A stretch of DNA of 64,000 nucleotides from Sedimentitalea xiamensis (GTDB lineage: Bacteria > Pseudomonadota > Alphaproteobacteria > Rhodobacterales > Rhodobacteraceae). The DNA lies in contig NZ_JASNJE010000012.1 of assembly GCF_030164465.1 (NCBI RefSeq), forward strand, positions 1-64,000. The letters run 5' to 3'. Shown here piece after piece: positions 26,598 through 33,871 of the stretch (the stretch's first letter is position 1; every line of letters begins with the position of its first letter). Both the position numbers and the translations under genes were made by a program. The notes beneath the pieces are model-generated. The model did not search any database. It saw nothing but the letters and a program-made list of their open reading frames with translations, and had not been told where the DNA came from.

Positions 26598-26905
26598 CGG
26601 GCGGACGCACCGCATCACGTCGTCGAACGGATCGGGCAGAGCAGCAGGAATGCATTGGGCCGTGAACCACTTCGCGTCCTTTGGAACCTTCAGGGAGCCC
26701 GGCCTATTGGCGGCGTATGGCGTTTCAAGAGACTTCGGAAGTAGGCGCTGAGATGCGCCGAAAGGCCGATACTCGTTACGTCCAACCCAACCCCAGCGAC
26801 TGATAACACTCGTTGGTCTCGCGACCTTTCGACACCAATCATATGGGAATTGCCGAATATGATATCAACATTCTGAACGTAACGTAAGATAACAATGTTG
26901 ACGAA
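26598..26905. other. 308-bp spacer before the TetR-type gene; contains an inverted repeat
   Basis: No convincing gene on either strand: short frames have atypical composition. The right part becomes AT-rich. An inverted repeat CAACATT (26865-26871) / AATGTTG (26893-26899) with a 21-base spacer containing the tandem AACGTAACGTAA lies just upstream of the regulator start and is a candidate autoregulatory operator for it. Promoter boxes cannot be assigned with confidence. Confidence 0.4.
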
Positions 26906-27568
26906 ATGGATTTGATCTGGGACACGGTTGCCATGAAACGGAATCCGCGCAGGCGTCCGGGTGGACCGACGCTGAAGGACAAGCAAAGCGAGGAAACCAG
27001 ACGGAGGCTGATCGCGGCCGCGCGAGACCTGTTTGACGATTACGGTTATCATGCGGTCAGCGTCAGCGACATCGCGCGGGCTGCCGGTGTCACGCATTCG
27101 ATGATCAACGTATATTTCAACTCGAAAGCCGGGTTGCTGTATCAGATCGTCAACGAAAGGATCGTCATCGACACCACCGCGGCGACAGAGATCGCCGCCC
27201 GGAGCGGCCCTGTCCGCGAACGCCTTGAAAGCATCGTGCGGGTGTTCGCGGAGCACGATCTGCGGGACCCGGAGCAACTGGCCGTGACGATGTCGTATTT
27301 CTGGACCTGGCCCGAGGAAACCGAGGCGGAGAACCAGCTTCAGATCGCGCAGGTTTTCACCCCGGTCAAAAAGGTTCTGTGCGAGGCCATCGCAGAAAGC
27401 AGTCTCTCGGCGCAGATTGATCCGGATGTCGCGCTTCGGGCGATTTTCGCTATCTACACGATGGGTCTGCGGGCCGGCGTGTACGGGAATGCATCGGTCG
27501 AGGATTGTGTTGCCGGGATCATGGCGCAGATCGGACTGTTGTTGCGGCTGCCGGCAGCCGGGTCCTGA
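26906..27568 (+). CDS. TetR/AcrR-family transcriptional regulator
   Basis: 220 residues from the first ATG. The N-terminal TetR helix-turn-helix is clear (ETRRRLIAAARDLFDDYGYH, then VSVSDIARAAGVTHSMINVY), followed by an all-helical ligand domain of unknown specificity. Start is uncertain: the ATG at 26933 (MKRNPRRRPGG) gives a basic N-terminus and a weak GGA upstream, the ATG at 26906 has no clear ribosome site. It converges with the minus-strand tct operon, 36 bp from the end of its last fragment. It could control that operon or itself, but no shared operator is visible. Confidence 0.85.
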   Translation: MDLIWDTVAMKRNPRRRPGGPTLKDKQSEETRRRLIAAARDLFDDYGYHAVSVSDIARAAGVTHSMINVYFNSKAGLLYQIVNERIVIDTTAATEIAARSGPVRERLESIVRVFAEHDLRDPEQLAVTMSYFWTWPEETEAENQLQIAQVFTPVKKVLCEAIAESSLSAQIDPDVALRAIFAIYTMGLRAGVYGNASVEDCVAGIMAQIGLLLRLPAAGS

Positions 27569-27604
27569 CCCGGACGCCCGGGCAGGGGAGAGACGGCGCC
27601 AGGC

Positions 27605-27772
27605 TCAGAATGGCGTGCCCCGGTCCGGAGGGATCCGCATCACCCCGCAACCGCCGTGCGACACGAACAGATTGCCGGACCCGTGGGCCAGCACCGATTC
27701 CGGCCGCCGCAGCCCGTGTCCGATGGTGCAAACGAAGGTTCCAGGGGCTTGGGTCAGGCCGCCCTGGATCAT
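27605..27772 (-). pseudogene. SMP-30/gluconolactonase N-terminal fragment, 55 residues
   Basis: An ATG at 27772 overlaps the stop of the oxidoreductase gene by 4 bp (ATGA) and opens 55 codons ending TGA at 27605-27607. The protein contains RRPESVLAHGSGNLFVSHGG, which resembles the first blade of SMP-30/gluconolactonase/LRE proteins, normally near 290-350 residues. The rest is absent: the TetR gene ends 36 bp away on the other strand. I read it as the coupled next gene of the tct operon, truncated by deletion. Translation of a 55-residue product cannot be excluded. Confidence 0.55.
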
Positions 27773-28656
27773 CGGCTCGCATTCCTCATGGGGGCCGCAC
27801 GGAATTCCGCGCCGAGCAGTTTCTCGAACACCAGGATCATCGCGCCCTTGTCCTTGTCGCCATGTCCTTCGAGCAGGGCCCTTTGATAGGTTTCAGTGGC
27901 GGCATCCAGAACCGGGGTCGGGATTCCGCGCCGTGCCGTCAATTCGGCGCCGCTGACCAGATCCTTGTAGGCGTCGCGCATCGGATAGCCTTGCCTGAAA
28001 TCGCCGTTCAGGACGTTGGGAAGGAAGAATTCGGACGCAAAGCTTCGTCCGGTGCCCGAATTCACCACCTGTTCCACCTGTTCGGGGTTCAGTCCCAGCC
28101 GGGTCGCCAGGGGCAGGATTTCCGCGAGCGCGGCGGCGTTGATGTCAAAGAGCAACTGGTTGACGAGCTTCATCAGCTGTCCGCTGCCGACCGGACCGAC
28201 GTGCAGGATCTTGCTGGCCATGGCGGACAGGGCCGGGTGCAGCGTGGCGATGAGATCGCCGTCACCGCCGCACATCATGGTCAGGGTCGCGTCTTCGGCC
28301 CGTTTTCGCATGCCGGACACCGGCGCATCGACAAATCGCAGGCCAAGGGTTTCAAGCCGTTCGGCTAGGCCGCATGTCGCGTTGTATTCCGTCGTGCCGG
28401 TATCGATGACCACCGTGCCTTTCGCCAGCTTCCCGGCCAACCCGTCCGCGCCGAAAAGCACGTTTGTCACGATTTCCGCTGAGGGCAGGCAAAGGATCAA
28501 CCTGTCGCATCCGGCCAGATCAGCGAGACCCGCCGCGCAGGTCAGCCCGGAGAAATCGCCATCGGTGGCGAAGGCCGTGACCCGGTGGGCGCGCGACAGG
28601 TTGCGGGCCATCGGCGCGCCCATCTGGCCCAGTCCGACAAATCCGAAATGCACCAT
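27769..28656 (-). CDS. NAD(P)-dependent 3-hydroxyisobutyrate dehydrogenase-family oxidoreductase
   Basis: 295-residue beta-hydroxyacid dehydrogenase. The Rossmann motif GFVGLGQMGAPMARN is at the N-terminus, the substrate-site segment FVDAPVSGMRKRAEDATLT follows near 115, and the catalytic Lys is in GQLMKLVNQLL. The family oxidises 3-hydroxyisobutyrate, tartronate semialdehyde, L-threonate and similar acids; the substrate here is unknown. Its ATG overlaps the tctA stop by one base (TGATG), so the enzyme probably acts on what the Tct transporter imports. Confidence 0.85.
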   Translation of the reverse strand: MVHFGFVGLGQMGAPMARNLSRAHRVTAFATDGDFSGLTCAAGLADLAGCDRLILCLPSAEIVTNVLFGADGLAGKLAKGTVVIDTGTTEYNATCGLAERLETLGLRFVDAPVSGMRKRAEDATLTMMCGGDGDLIATLHPALSAMASKILHVGPVGSGQLMKLVNQLLFDINAAALAEILPLATRLGLNPEQVEQVVNSGTGRSFASEFFLPNVLNGDFRQGYPMRDAYKDLVSGAELTARRGIPTPVLDAATETYQRALLEGHGDKDKGAMILVFEKLLGAEFRAAPMRNASR

Positions 28657-30182
28657 CAGTCCAGTGCGCCCCCCTGGTGAGCCGGATCCGCCTGCCGCCG
28701 GCGATCGCGCAGCGACAGCCAGACGGACACGGCAAGGAACAGCGCCGTCAGGGCATAGAGCGTGACCGCGATCGGGCTTGCGACCAGGATCGAATAGTCA
28801 CCGCCGGAAATCGACAGGGCGCGGCGCAGGTTGTTTTCCATGTCGATGCCCAGAAGAAGCCCCAGAACCATTGGAACAAGCGTGATGTCGAGCTTGCGAA
28901 ACACATAGCCCAAGAGCCCGAAGCCGATCATCAGGTAGAGATCGAAATGCGAATTGCTGATCGAATAGACCCCGACGAAACTGATCGCGACGACCACCGG
29001 CAGCAAGGCCCATGTCGGCACCGTCAGGATACGGATGAAAATGCCGATCATCGGGATGTTGAGGATCAGAAGGGTAAAGTTCGCCATGTAGAGTGATGCG
29101 ACCAGCCCCCAGACCAGATCGGGCTGTTTTTCGAACAGCAAGGGGCCTGGCTGCACGTTCAGCGTGATCAGCATCGCCAGCATGACCGCTGTCGTGCCGC
29201 TGCCCGGCACCCCCAGCGACAGCATCGGGATCAGCGCGCCGCCGGAGGCCGCGTTGTTGCCCGATTCAGGTGCCGCGACGCCGCGCGGATCACCCTTGCC
29301 AAAGGTGTTCCTGGCGTTGCTGATCTGCTTTTCGATCGTGTAGCTCATGACCGATCCCAGCGACGCGCCGGCCCCCGGCAGGATGCCCGCGAGAAACCCG
29401 ATGACCGAAGCGCGCCCGGACGCGGGCAGGGTGTGCCGGATGACCGACCACCGCGGCATCCGGAAGCGGACGCGGAGGCCATCATTGGCCTGAACCAGCC
29501 GCTTTTCCAGAAGGATCAGGATTTCCGAGATCGCGAACAGCCCGACCAGCGCCACGATGGCGTCTACCCCGTCGTAGAGTTCAAAGGAATTGAAGGTGTA
29601 TCTCGGAATGCCGGTCCCCGGATCAAGACCGATCGTGGCGATCATCAGCCCGATCAGCGCCGACAGCAGCGTCTTGCGCGGGTCGACTCCGGCGATGCCG
29701 CCGATGGTGGCGAAGGCCATGCAGTAAAGCGCGAAATAGTCCGCCGGTCCGAAATGGATCGCGGCGCGTGCCAGCAGCGGCGCGAAGAGCGTCAACCCGA
29801 TGGTCGCGAGCGTGGCCCCTATGAATGACGCGACGCCGGAAATCGCCAGCGCATCGCTGGCCTGTCCCTTCTGCGCCATCGGGTAGCCGTCCAGCGTTGT
29901 CATGACCGCCGGTTCATCGCCGGGAATGTTCAACAGGATCGACGAGATCCGCCCGCCATACATGCAGCCGTAGTAGACCGCGCTGAGCAGGATCAGCGAC
30001 GAAGTCGGATCGAAGCCGAAGGCGAAGGTCAGCGGGATCAGGATCGCGACTCCGTTCACCGGGCCAAGTCCCGGCATGGCCCCGATCAGGGTGCCGGCAA
30101 AGCAGCCGGAGACCAGCAGAAGCAGGTTCAGGGGGCTGACGGCTACGGAAAAGCCGTGCCCGAGCAGGCTGAGGGTTTCCAT
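28656..30182 (-). CDS. tctA: Tripartite tricarboxylate transporter, large membrane subunit
   Basis: 508-residue TctA-family protein with about 11-12 membrane segments. It begins with the family-typical sequence GCFAGTLIGAMPGLGPVNGV and has the internal repeat FLAGILPGAGASLGSVMSYT, both substrate-site loops of TctA. Uses the proton gradient with TctB and TctC to import a carboxylate. Ends in a 1-bp overlap with the oxidoreductase gene. Confidence 0.92.
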   Translation of the reverse strand: METLSLLGHGFSVAVSPLNLLLLVSGCFAGTLIGAMPGLGPVNGVAILIPLTFAFGFDPTSSLILLSAVYYGCMYGGRISSILLNIPGDEPAVMTTLDGYPMAQKGQASDALAISGVASFIGATLATIGLTLFAPLLARAAIHFGPADYFALYCMAFATIGGIAGVDPRKTLLSALIGLMIATIGLDPGTGIPRYTFNSFELYDGVDAIVALVGLFAISEILILLEKRLVQANDGLRVRFRMPRWSVIRHTLPASGRASVIGFLAGILPGAGASLGSVMSYTIEKQISNARNTFGKGDPRGVAAPESGNNAASGGALIPMLSLGVPGSGTTAVMLAMLITLNVQPGPLLFEKQPDLVWGLVASLYMANFTLLILNIPMIGIFIRILTVPTWALLPVVVAISFVGVYSISNSHFDLYLMIGFGLLGYVFRKLDITLVPMVLGLLLGIDMENNLRRALSISGGDYSILVASPIAVTLYALTALFLAVSVWLSLRDRRRQADPAHQGGALD

Positions 30183-30191
30183 CTGTATTTC

Positions 30192-30623
30192 TTATCCGAA
30201 CCAGGAGCCAAGGAGGTCGAGCGGCAATCCCAGAAGCCGGTCGAAGAGGACGAACAGGCCAAGGGACAAGGCGGCTCCGACGGCCAGGGACTGTGGAACC
30301 GGCCCGCCCATCAGCACCGCCAGCGCGGCGATCAACCCGAAGGTGGCGATCGGAAAACCGAGCTGCCCCAGGAACAGCACATAGAGGCCCATGACCGCCA
30401 GCGCCGCCGCCTGCCGCGCGATCCGGCGCGGTTCGGGCCAGGACACGGACCCGCTGGGCGCGATCACCAGGGAAGCGCTCAACACCAGCGCGATCAGGCC
30501 GATCATGGTCGGAAAAACGGACGGCCCCAGTATGTCGCCGAAATTCGCCTGGAACCCGCGGGCCTGCCACAGATAAAGCGCCGCGATCACGAAGATCGCG
30601 ACGCCCATGAGCCGGTTGCTCAT
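30192..30623 (-). CDS. tctB: Tripartite tricarboxylate transporter, small membrane subunit
   Basis: 143-residue membrane protein with four hydrophobic segments (VAIFVIAALYLW, FPTMIGLIALVLSASLVI, AALAVMGLYVLFLGQLGF, AVGAALSLGLFVLFDRLLG), the normal TctB size and topology. The ATG at 30623 overlaps the tctC stop by 4 bp; the longer open frame to 30749 is antisense to tctC and unlikely. 9 bp before tctA. Confidence 0.88.
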   Translation of the reverse strand: MSNRLMGVAIFVIAALYLWQARGFQANFGDILGPSVFPTMIGLIALVLSASLVIAPSGSVSWPEPRRIARQAAALAVMGLYVLFLGQLGFPIATFGLIAALAVLMGGPVPQSLAVGAALSLGLFVLFDRLLGLPLDLLGSWFG

Positions 30624-31591
30624 TCGATGATGCCGATGTTGCGGGAAACGTCTGCCATCGCCTTCTCCTGTTCGCGCACATAGGCTTCGAACTCGGATCC
30701 GCCGCGCCAGATCGGAACCAGACCGCTGCCGGTCGCCGCGTCCTGCCATTCGGCGGAGTCATAGACGGTTTTCAGCCTTTCGACCCAGCCGTCATATGTC
30801 TCGTCGGACACGCCGCCGGGGATGTAGAGACCGCGCCAGTTGTACCCGGTCACGTCATAGCCCTGGCTTTTGGCCGTCGGGATGTCCGGAAAAGCCGGGA
30901 TCGGGTCGTCCGACAGGGCCGCGAGGATGCGGATATCGCCGGATTCCACGAAGCCCGCGATTTCGCCGAGATCGGTGGACACAACGTCGATCTGCCCGCC
31001 CATCATCTGCGTCACCGCATCGCTGCCGCCGTCGAACTGGACCCAGCGCAAGGCTTTCAGGTCTTCGAATCCGCCCGCCTGCGCGAGCAGCAGAAGCCGG
31101 ATATGGTCCCAGCCGCCGGCGCTGCTGGAACCGGCCGTGACCACGGCGGACGGATCGGCCTTGATGGCGGCCATCAGGTCATCGATCGATTGCAGCGGGC
31201 TTTCGTCGTCGACCGCGATGACGCCGACATCGGCCCCCAGCATCGCGGCATAGCGCATGGTTTCAAGCGGCGCCGGATAGCGGCCCTGCGCGATCTGGGT
31301 GATGCCGACGGTCGATGTGGCGACGATCAGATCGGGGTCGTCGTTGCGCTCCGCGGCGACATAGGCGAATGTCACAGCCCCGACGCCCCCCGCCTTGTTC
31401 GTCACCTGGACCGTGCCGTCGACCAGGCCCAGATCCCCGAGAATCCGGCCGATGGACCGGCAGGTGAAATCCCAGCCGCCGCCCGGATTGGACGGTGCGA
31501 TGCATTCGGTCGCCGCTGAAACCGGTGCGCTTCCCAACATCACGCCCGCGGCCAGGACCGAAGCCGCAATCAAACCATTTGTCTTCTTCAT
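30620..31591 (-). CDS. tctC: Tripartite tricarboxylate transporter substrate-binding protein
   Basis: 323-residue exported Bug/TctC-type receptor. The signal peptide (from KKTNGLIAASVLAAG) ends near APVSAAT; the mature start ECIAPSNPGGGWDFTCRSIG has the PGGGWD motif that contacts carboxylate ligands in Bug proteins. The ATG at 31591 follows a strong GGGAGG at the right distance; the open frame to 31666 lacks family sequence. First gene of the operon tctC-tctB-tctA-oxidoreductase-(SMP-30 fragment). Confidence 0.92.
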   Translation of the reverse strand: MKKTNGLIAASVLAAGVMLGSAPVSAATECIAPSNPGGGWDFTCRSIGRILGDLGLVDGTVQVTNKAGGVGAVTFAYVAAERNDDPDLIVATSTVGITQIAQGRYPAPLETMRYAAMLGADVGVIAVDDESPLQSIDDLMAAIKADPSAVVTAGSSSAGGWDHIRLLLLAQAGGFEDLKALRWVQFDGGSDAVTQMMGGQIDVVSTDLGEIAGFVESGDIRILAALSDDPIPAFPDIPTAKSQGYDVTGYNWRGLYIPGGVSDETYDGWVERLKTVYDSAEWQDAATGSGLVPIWRGGSEFEAYVREQEKAMADVSRNIGIIE

Positions 31592-31603
31592 ATTTTCCTC
31601 CCT

Positions 31604-31625
31604 GAGAAACCGAACGGTTTTTCTC
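31604..31625 (-). promoter_or_regulatory. Hairpin next to the tctC ribosome-binding site
   Basis: On the minus strand the leader can fold as AAACC/GGTTT with a small loop, extended by AGA/TCT-type pairs (31604-31625), ending a few bases before the GGGAGG of tctC. It may stabilise the leader or affect initiation. It could also be chance; no T-run follows. Confidence 0.3.
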
Positions 31626-31757
31626 CTGTCGCACATGCCGCGGTGTCGGCATGCCTGCGTGGGCACGTTAGCGGCAGTTTTTTCGTTGCGCCAGACGGGG
31701 ATCCGGTTTTCTCCGGCGGCCTCGCGTCTTTCCGGGCCAACCTGCGGTTGAGGCCGG

Positions 31758-31987
31758 TCAGGCGATCAGGAACCTGTCGTCAAGGCTCACCGTTTCGATG
31801 TCGGCGAGGGCATCGGCATCGCTGGTCCGAAGATCGGTAGTGATCCAGAAACCGGCGGGCGCCTGTTGATTGAGGCTAAAGGGACGGATTTCGCAAGCGC
31901 GCCCGGCCAACAGCTTGAATTTCGCGCGATTTGGTGATTGCTGTTCAGCGATCAGCCGCGCCCATTCGCGCTCCGCAGAAAGAACAG
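31758..31987 (-). pseudogene. C-terminal fragment of an unidentified gene without a start codon
   Basis: Within the 399-bp spacer between tctC and the second HAD gene, a minus-strand frame of about 76 codons runs from 31987 to a TGA at 31758-31760. It encodes a plausible protein tail (REWARLIAEQQSPNRAKF, then GFWITTDLRTSDADALADIE) with normal codon use, but it has no ATG or GTG at its start and is bounded upstream by a stop inside the HAD ribosome-binding region. I do not recognise the family. It may be what is left of a gene cut when the HAD-phaJ pair was brought in. The remaining spacer (31626-31757) holds nothing I can name. Confidence 0.4.
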
Positions 31988-31990
31988 CTC

Positions 31991-32866
31991 ATGACCCAGA
32001 TCATATCCGCGCTCGACGAGATCTCCGACCGCTACCAGGCCTTGTTCGTGGATCTCTGGGGCTGCGTCCATGACGGCGTCCGCGCCCTGCCGGACGCGGT
32101 TGCGGCGCTGCAGGCCTATCGGCGCGCCGGGGGCGGTGTGATCCTCGTGACGAATTCACCGAAACCGCGGGCGCAGGTGGCTTTGCAACTGACCGAGTTC
32201 GGCGTGCCGGATGATGCCTGGGACGCCATAGCGACTTCGGGCGACAGTGCGCGCGCCGCGATGTTTCGCGGCGTGGTCGGCGAGAAGGTCTGGTTCATGG
32301 GCCAGGAAAGCCGCGACGCCGCGTTCTTCGAGCCGATGGCGGTCATCGAAGACCCGGTGTCGATCACGCGGGTTCCGCTGGATCAGGCGGATGGCATCGT
32401 CTGCTGTGGACCGTTCGACCCGATGGCGGACCCGGCGGTGAACCGGCCGGAATTCTTGTATGCCAAGCAGAAGGGCCTGAAACTTCTCTGCGCCAATCCG
32501 GACATCGTGGTGGACCGCGGCGAGACCCGTGAATGGTGCGCCGGCGCGCTGGCGCGGCTCTATACGGAAATGGGCGGTGAAAGCCTTTACTTCGGCAAGC
32601 CGCATCCGCCGATCTATGACCTGGCGCGGCGGCGGATGATCGAGGCCGGGTTCCATGTGGCGGATTCGTCCGTTCTGGCGATCGGGGACGGGATCCATAC
32701 CGATATTCTTGGGGCGATGGGCGAGGATATCGATTCCCTTTTCATCACCGGCGGGCTGGCCTCGATTGAAACCAAAACGTCGCACCAACCCGACGCGAAT
32801 GCCCTAAGCGATTACCTCGAAAGGGAAATGTCCAATCCGACCTTTGCGATAGGTAAGCTTCGCTGA
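31991..32866 (+). CDS. HAD superfamily IIA phosphatase (TIGR01459-like), copy 2
   Basis: 291 residues. Motif I is YQALFVDLWGCVHDG, motif II Ser/Thr is in VILVTNSPKPRAQV, motif III Lys in YFGKPHPPIYD, and motif IV in AIGDGIHTDILGA. As in copy 1 the second Asp of motif I is missing (DLWG). The two copies start alike (SIFDRYQ... and EISDRYQ...) and share the GDxxHTDILGA core, so they are paralogues, but their caps diverge. In other alphaproteobacteria such genes are annotated only as HAD hydrolases. The adjacent hydratase gene 103 bp downstream may share a transcript. Confidence 0.82.
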   Translation: MTQIISALDEISDRYQALFVDLWGCVHDGVRALPDAVAALQAYRRAGGGVILVTNSPKPRAQVALQLTEFGVPDDAWDAIATSGDSARAAMFRGVVGEKVWFMGQESRDAAFFEPMAVIEDPVSITRVPLDQADGIVCCGPFDPMADPAVNRPEFLYAKQKGLKLLCANPDIVVDRGETREWCAGALARLYTEMGGESLYFGKPHPPIYDLARRRMIEAGFHVADSSVLAIGDGIHTDILGAMGEDIDSLFITGGLASIETKTSHQPDANALSDYLEREMSNPTFAIGKLR

Positions 32867-32969
32867 TCTAATAAAAGCTTGCTTTTCTGCATCTGCAAAG
32901 TAATAAAGTTACAAACTTGGCCCGTATGGGCGTTGTAAAATTACTCTGCCGATGGCGAACGAGGACACC

Positions 32970-33413
32970 ATGTTGGACAATCTGCCCCGCGGAACGATCT
33001 GTATCGAAGACATCGAGATGGGTATGTCCCGCTACCTGCGCAAGACGGTGACGGATCAGGATATCGAAATGTTCGCGCAGGTCTCCACCGATCGGAACCC
33101 GGTGCACCTGGACGACGATTACGCCCGCGACACGATCTTCGAGGGACGGATCGCGCACGGCATGCTGACGGCGGGCCTGATTTCGGCGGTGATCGGAGAA
33201 CAACTGCCGGGACACGGGACGGTCTACATGGGGCAGTCGCTGAAGTTTCTGGCCCCGGTGCGGCCCGGCGATACGGTCTATGCCGAAGTCAAGGTCGTGG
33301 ACATCGACATGGCCAAGCGTCGTGTCAAGCTGGATTGCCACTGTGCTGTCGATGGCAAGAAGGTGCTCGTCGGCGAGGCGATGGTTCTGGCGCCGAGTCG
33401 CAAGTTCGACTGA
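32970..33413 (+). CDS. MaoC/PhaJ-type (R)-enoyl-CoA hydratase
   Basis: 147-residue single hot-dog-domain hydratase. The active-site pair is visible in FAQVSTDRNPVHLDDDYA (Asp and His of the hydratase-2 motif) with the overhang segment FEGRIAHGMLTAGLIS. The family hydrates trans-2-enoyl-CoA to (R)-3-hydroxyacyl-CoA, feeding polyhydroxyalkanoate synthesis or fatty acid oxidation; the gene has no PHA neighbours here. I prefer the ATG at 32970 because GAGGA (32961-32965) stands 5 bases before it; the ATG at 32952 lacks such a site. An AT-rich stretch 32867-32951 probably holds its promoter. Confidence 0.88.
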   Translation: MLDNLPRGTICIEDIEMGMSRYLRKTVTDQDIEMFAQVSTDRNPVHLDDDYARDTIFEGRIAHGMLTAGLISAVIGEQLPGHGTVYMGQSLKFLAPVRPGDTVYAEVKVVDIDMAKRRVKLDCHCAVDGKKVLVGEAMVLAPSRKFD

Positions 33414-33555
33414 TCCCGGTCTTTCCGGCGGCCCGCGCGTTTTCCGCTGCGGATGGCCGCGAAGTCACGCAATCGAAGGCGATTGCCCGCCTTGGGTGAT
33501 CAACCCCTATGAGAATGTGCCGGAAGTGTGTTAACCTTCTTGCATTTTTCAGAAC

Positions 33556-33834
33556 ATGGTGCCGTTGATACAGGCGATGACCTACGCGACATTGATTTGG
33601 CCGATTGCGGTTTTCCTGTGTAGTGCTCCTTCCTACGGTGCAGCCCAGGGAGAGACTCCGGACAATCCTGCCGCCGTTCAGCCCGCCCAGCCGGCCGATC
33701 CGCCGCCCGCCCCCGTGACCTGCAAGTGGAACGGCGTGGCCGCGATACCGGATCCGAACTGCCCAGGCACACGCCAGCGCCGCGTCCTGTCCTGTTCGGA
33801 CGGCTCCGAAGGCATGGGGAGCTGCCTGCAATGA
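33556..33834 (+). CDS. Small exported Pro/Cys-rich protein of unknown function
   Basis: 92 residues (85 from the internal ATG at 33577). A hydrophobic N-terminal segment (TYATLIWPIAVFLCSAPSYG) looks like a signal peptide, followed by a Pro/Ala linker (about 35-52) and a short Cys-containing end (CKWNGVAAIPDPNCPG, then SCSDGSEGMGSC) with four Cys that could form two disulfides. No clear ribosome site marks either start. Lies 37 bp before the large unknown membrane-anchored gene and could be co-transcribed. Family not recognised. Confidence 0.6.
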   Translation: MVPLIQAMTYATLIWPIAVFLCSAPSYGAAQGETPDNPAAVQPAQPADPPPAPVTCKWNGVAAIPDPNCPGTRQRRVLSCSDGSEGMGSCLQ

Positions 33835-33871
33835 CAAGTTTTTTGCCCGCGGGCGGAGTAGGGCGTTCTGC

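Noticed and set aside
26542-26751. Small plus-strand frame after the first HAD gene
   Set aside because: Overlaps the HAD 3' end in another frame and has no ribosome site or protein-like composition.
32873-32886. AAAAGCTTGCTTTT palindrome after the second HAD gene as terminator
   Set aside because: The stem is short and AT-rich and lacks a clear T-run beyond the stem; it may equally be part of the hydratase promoter region.
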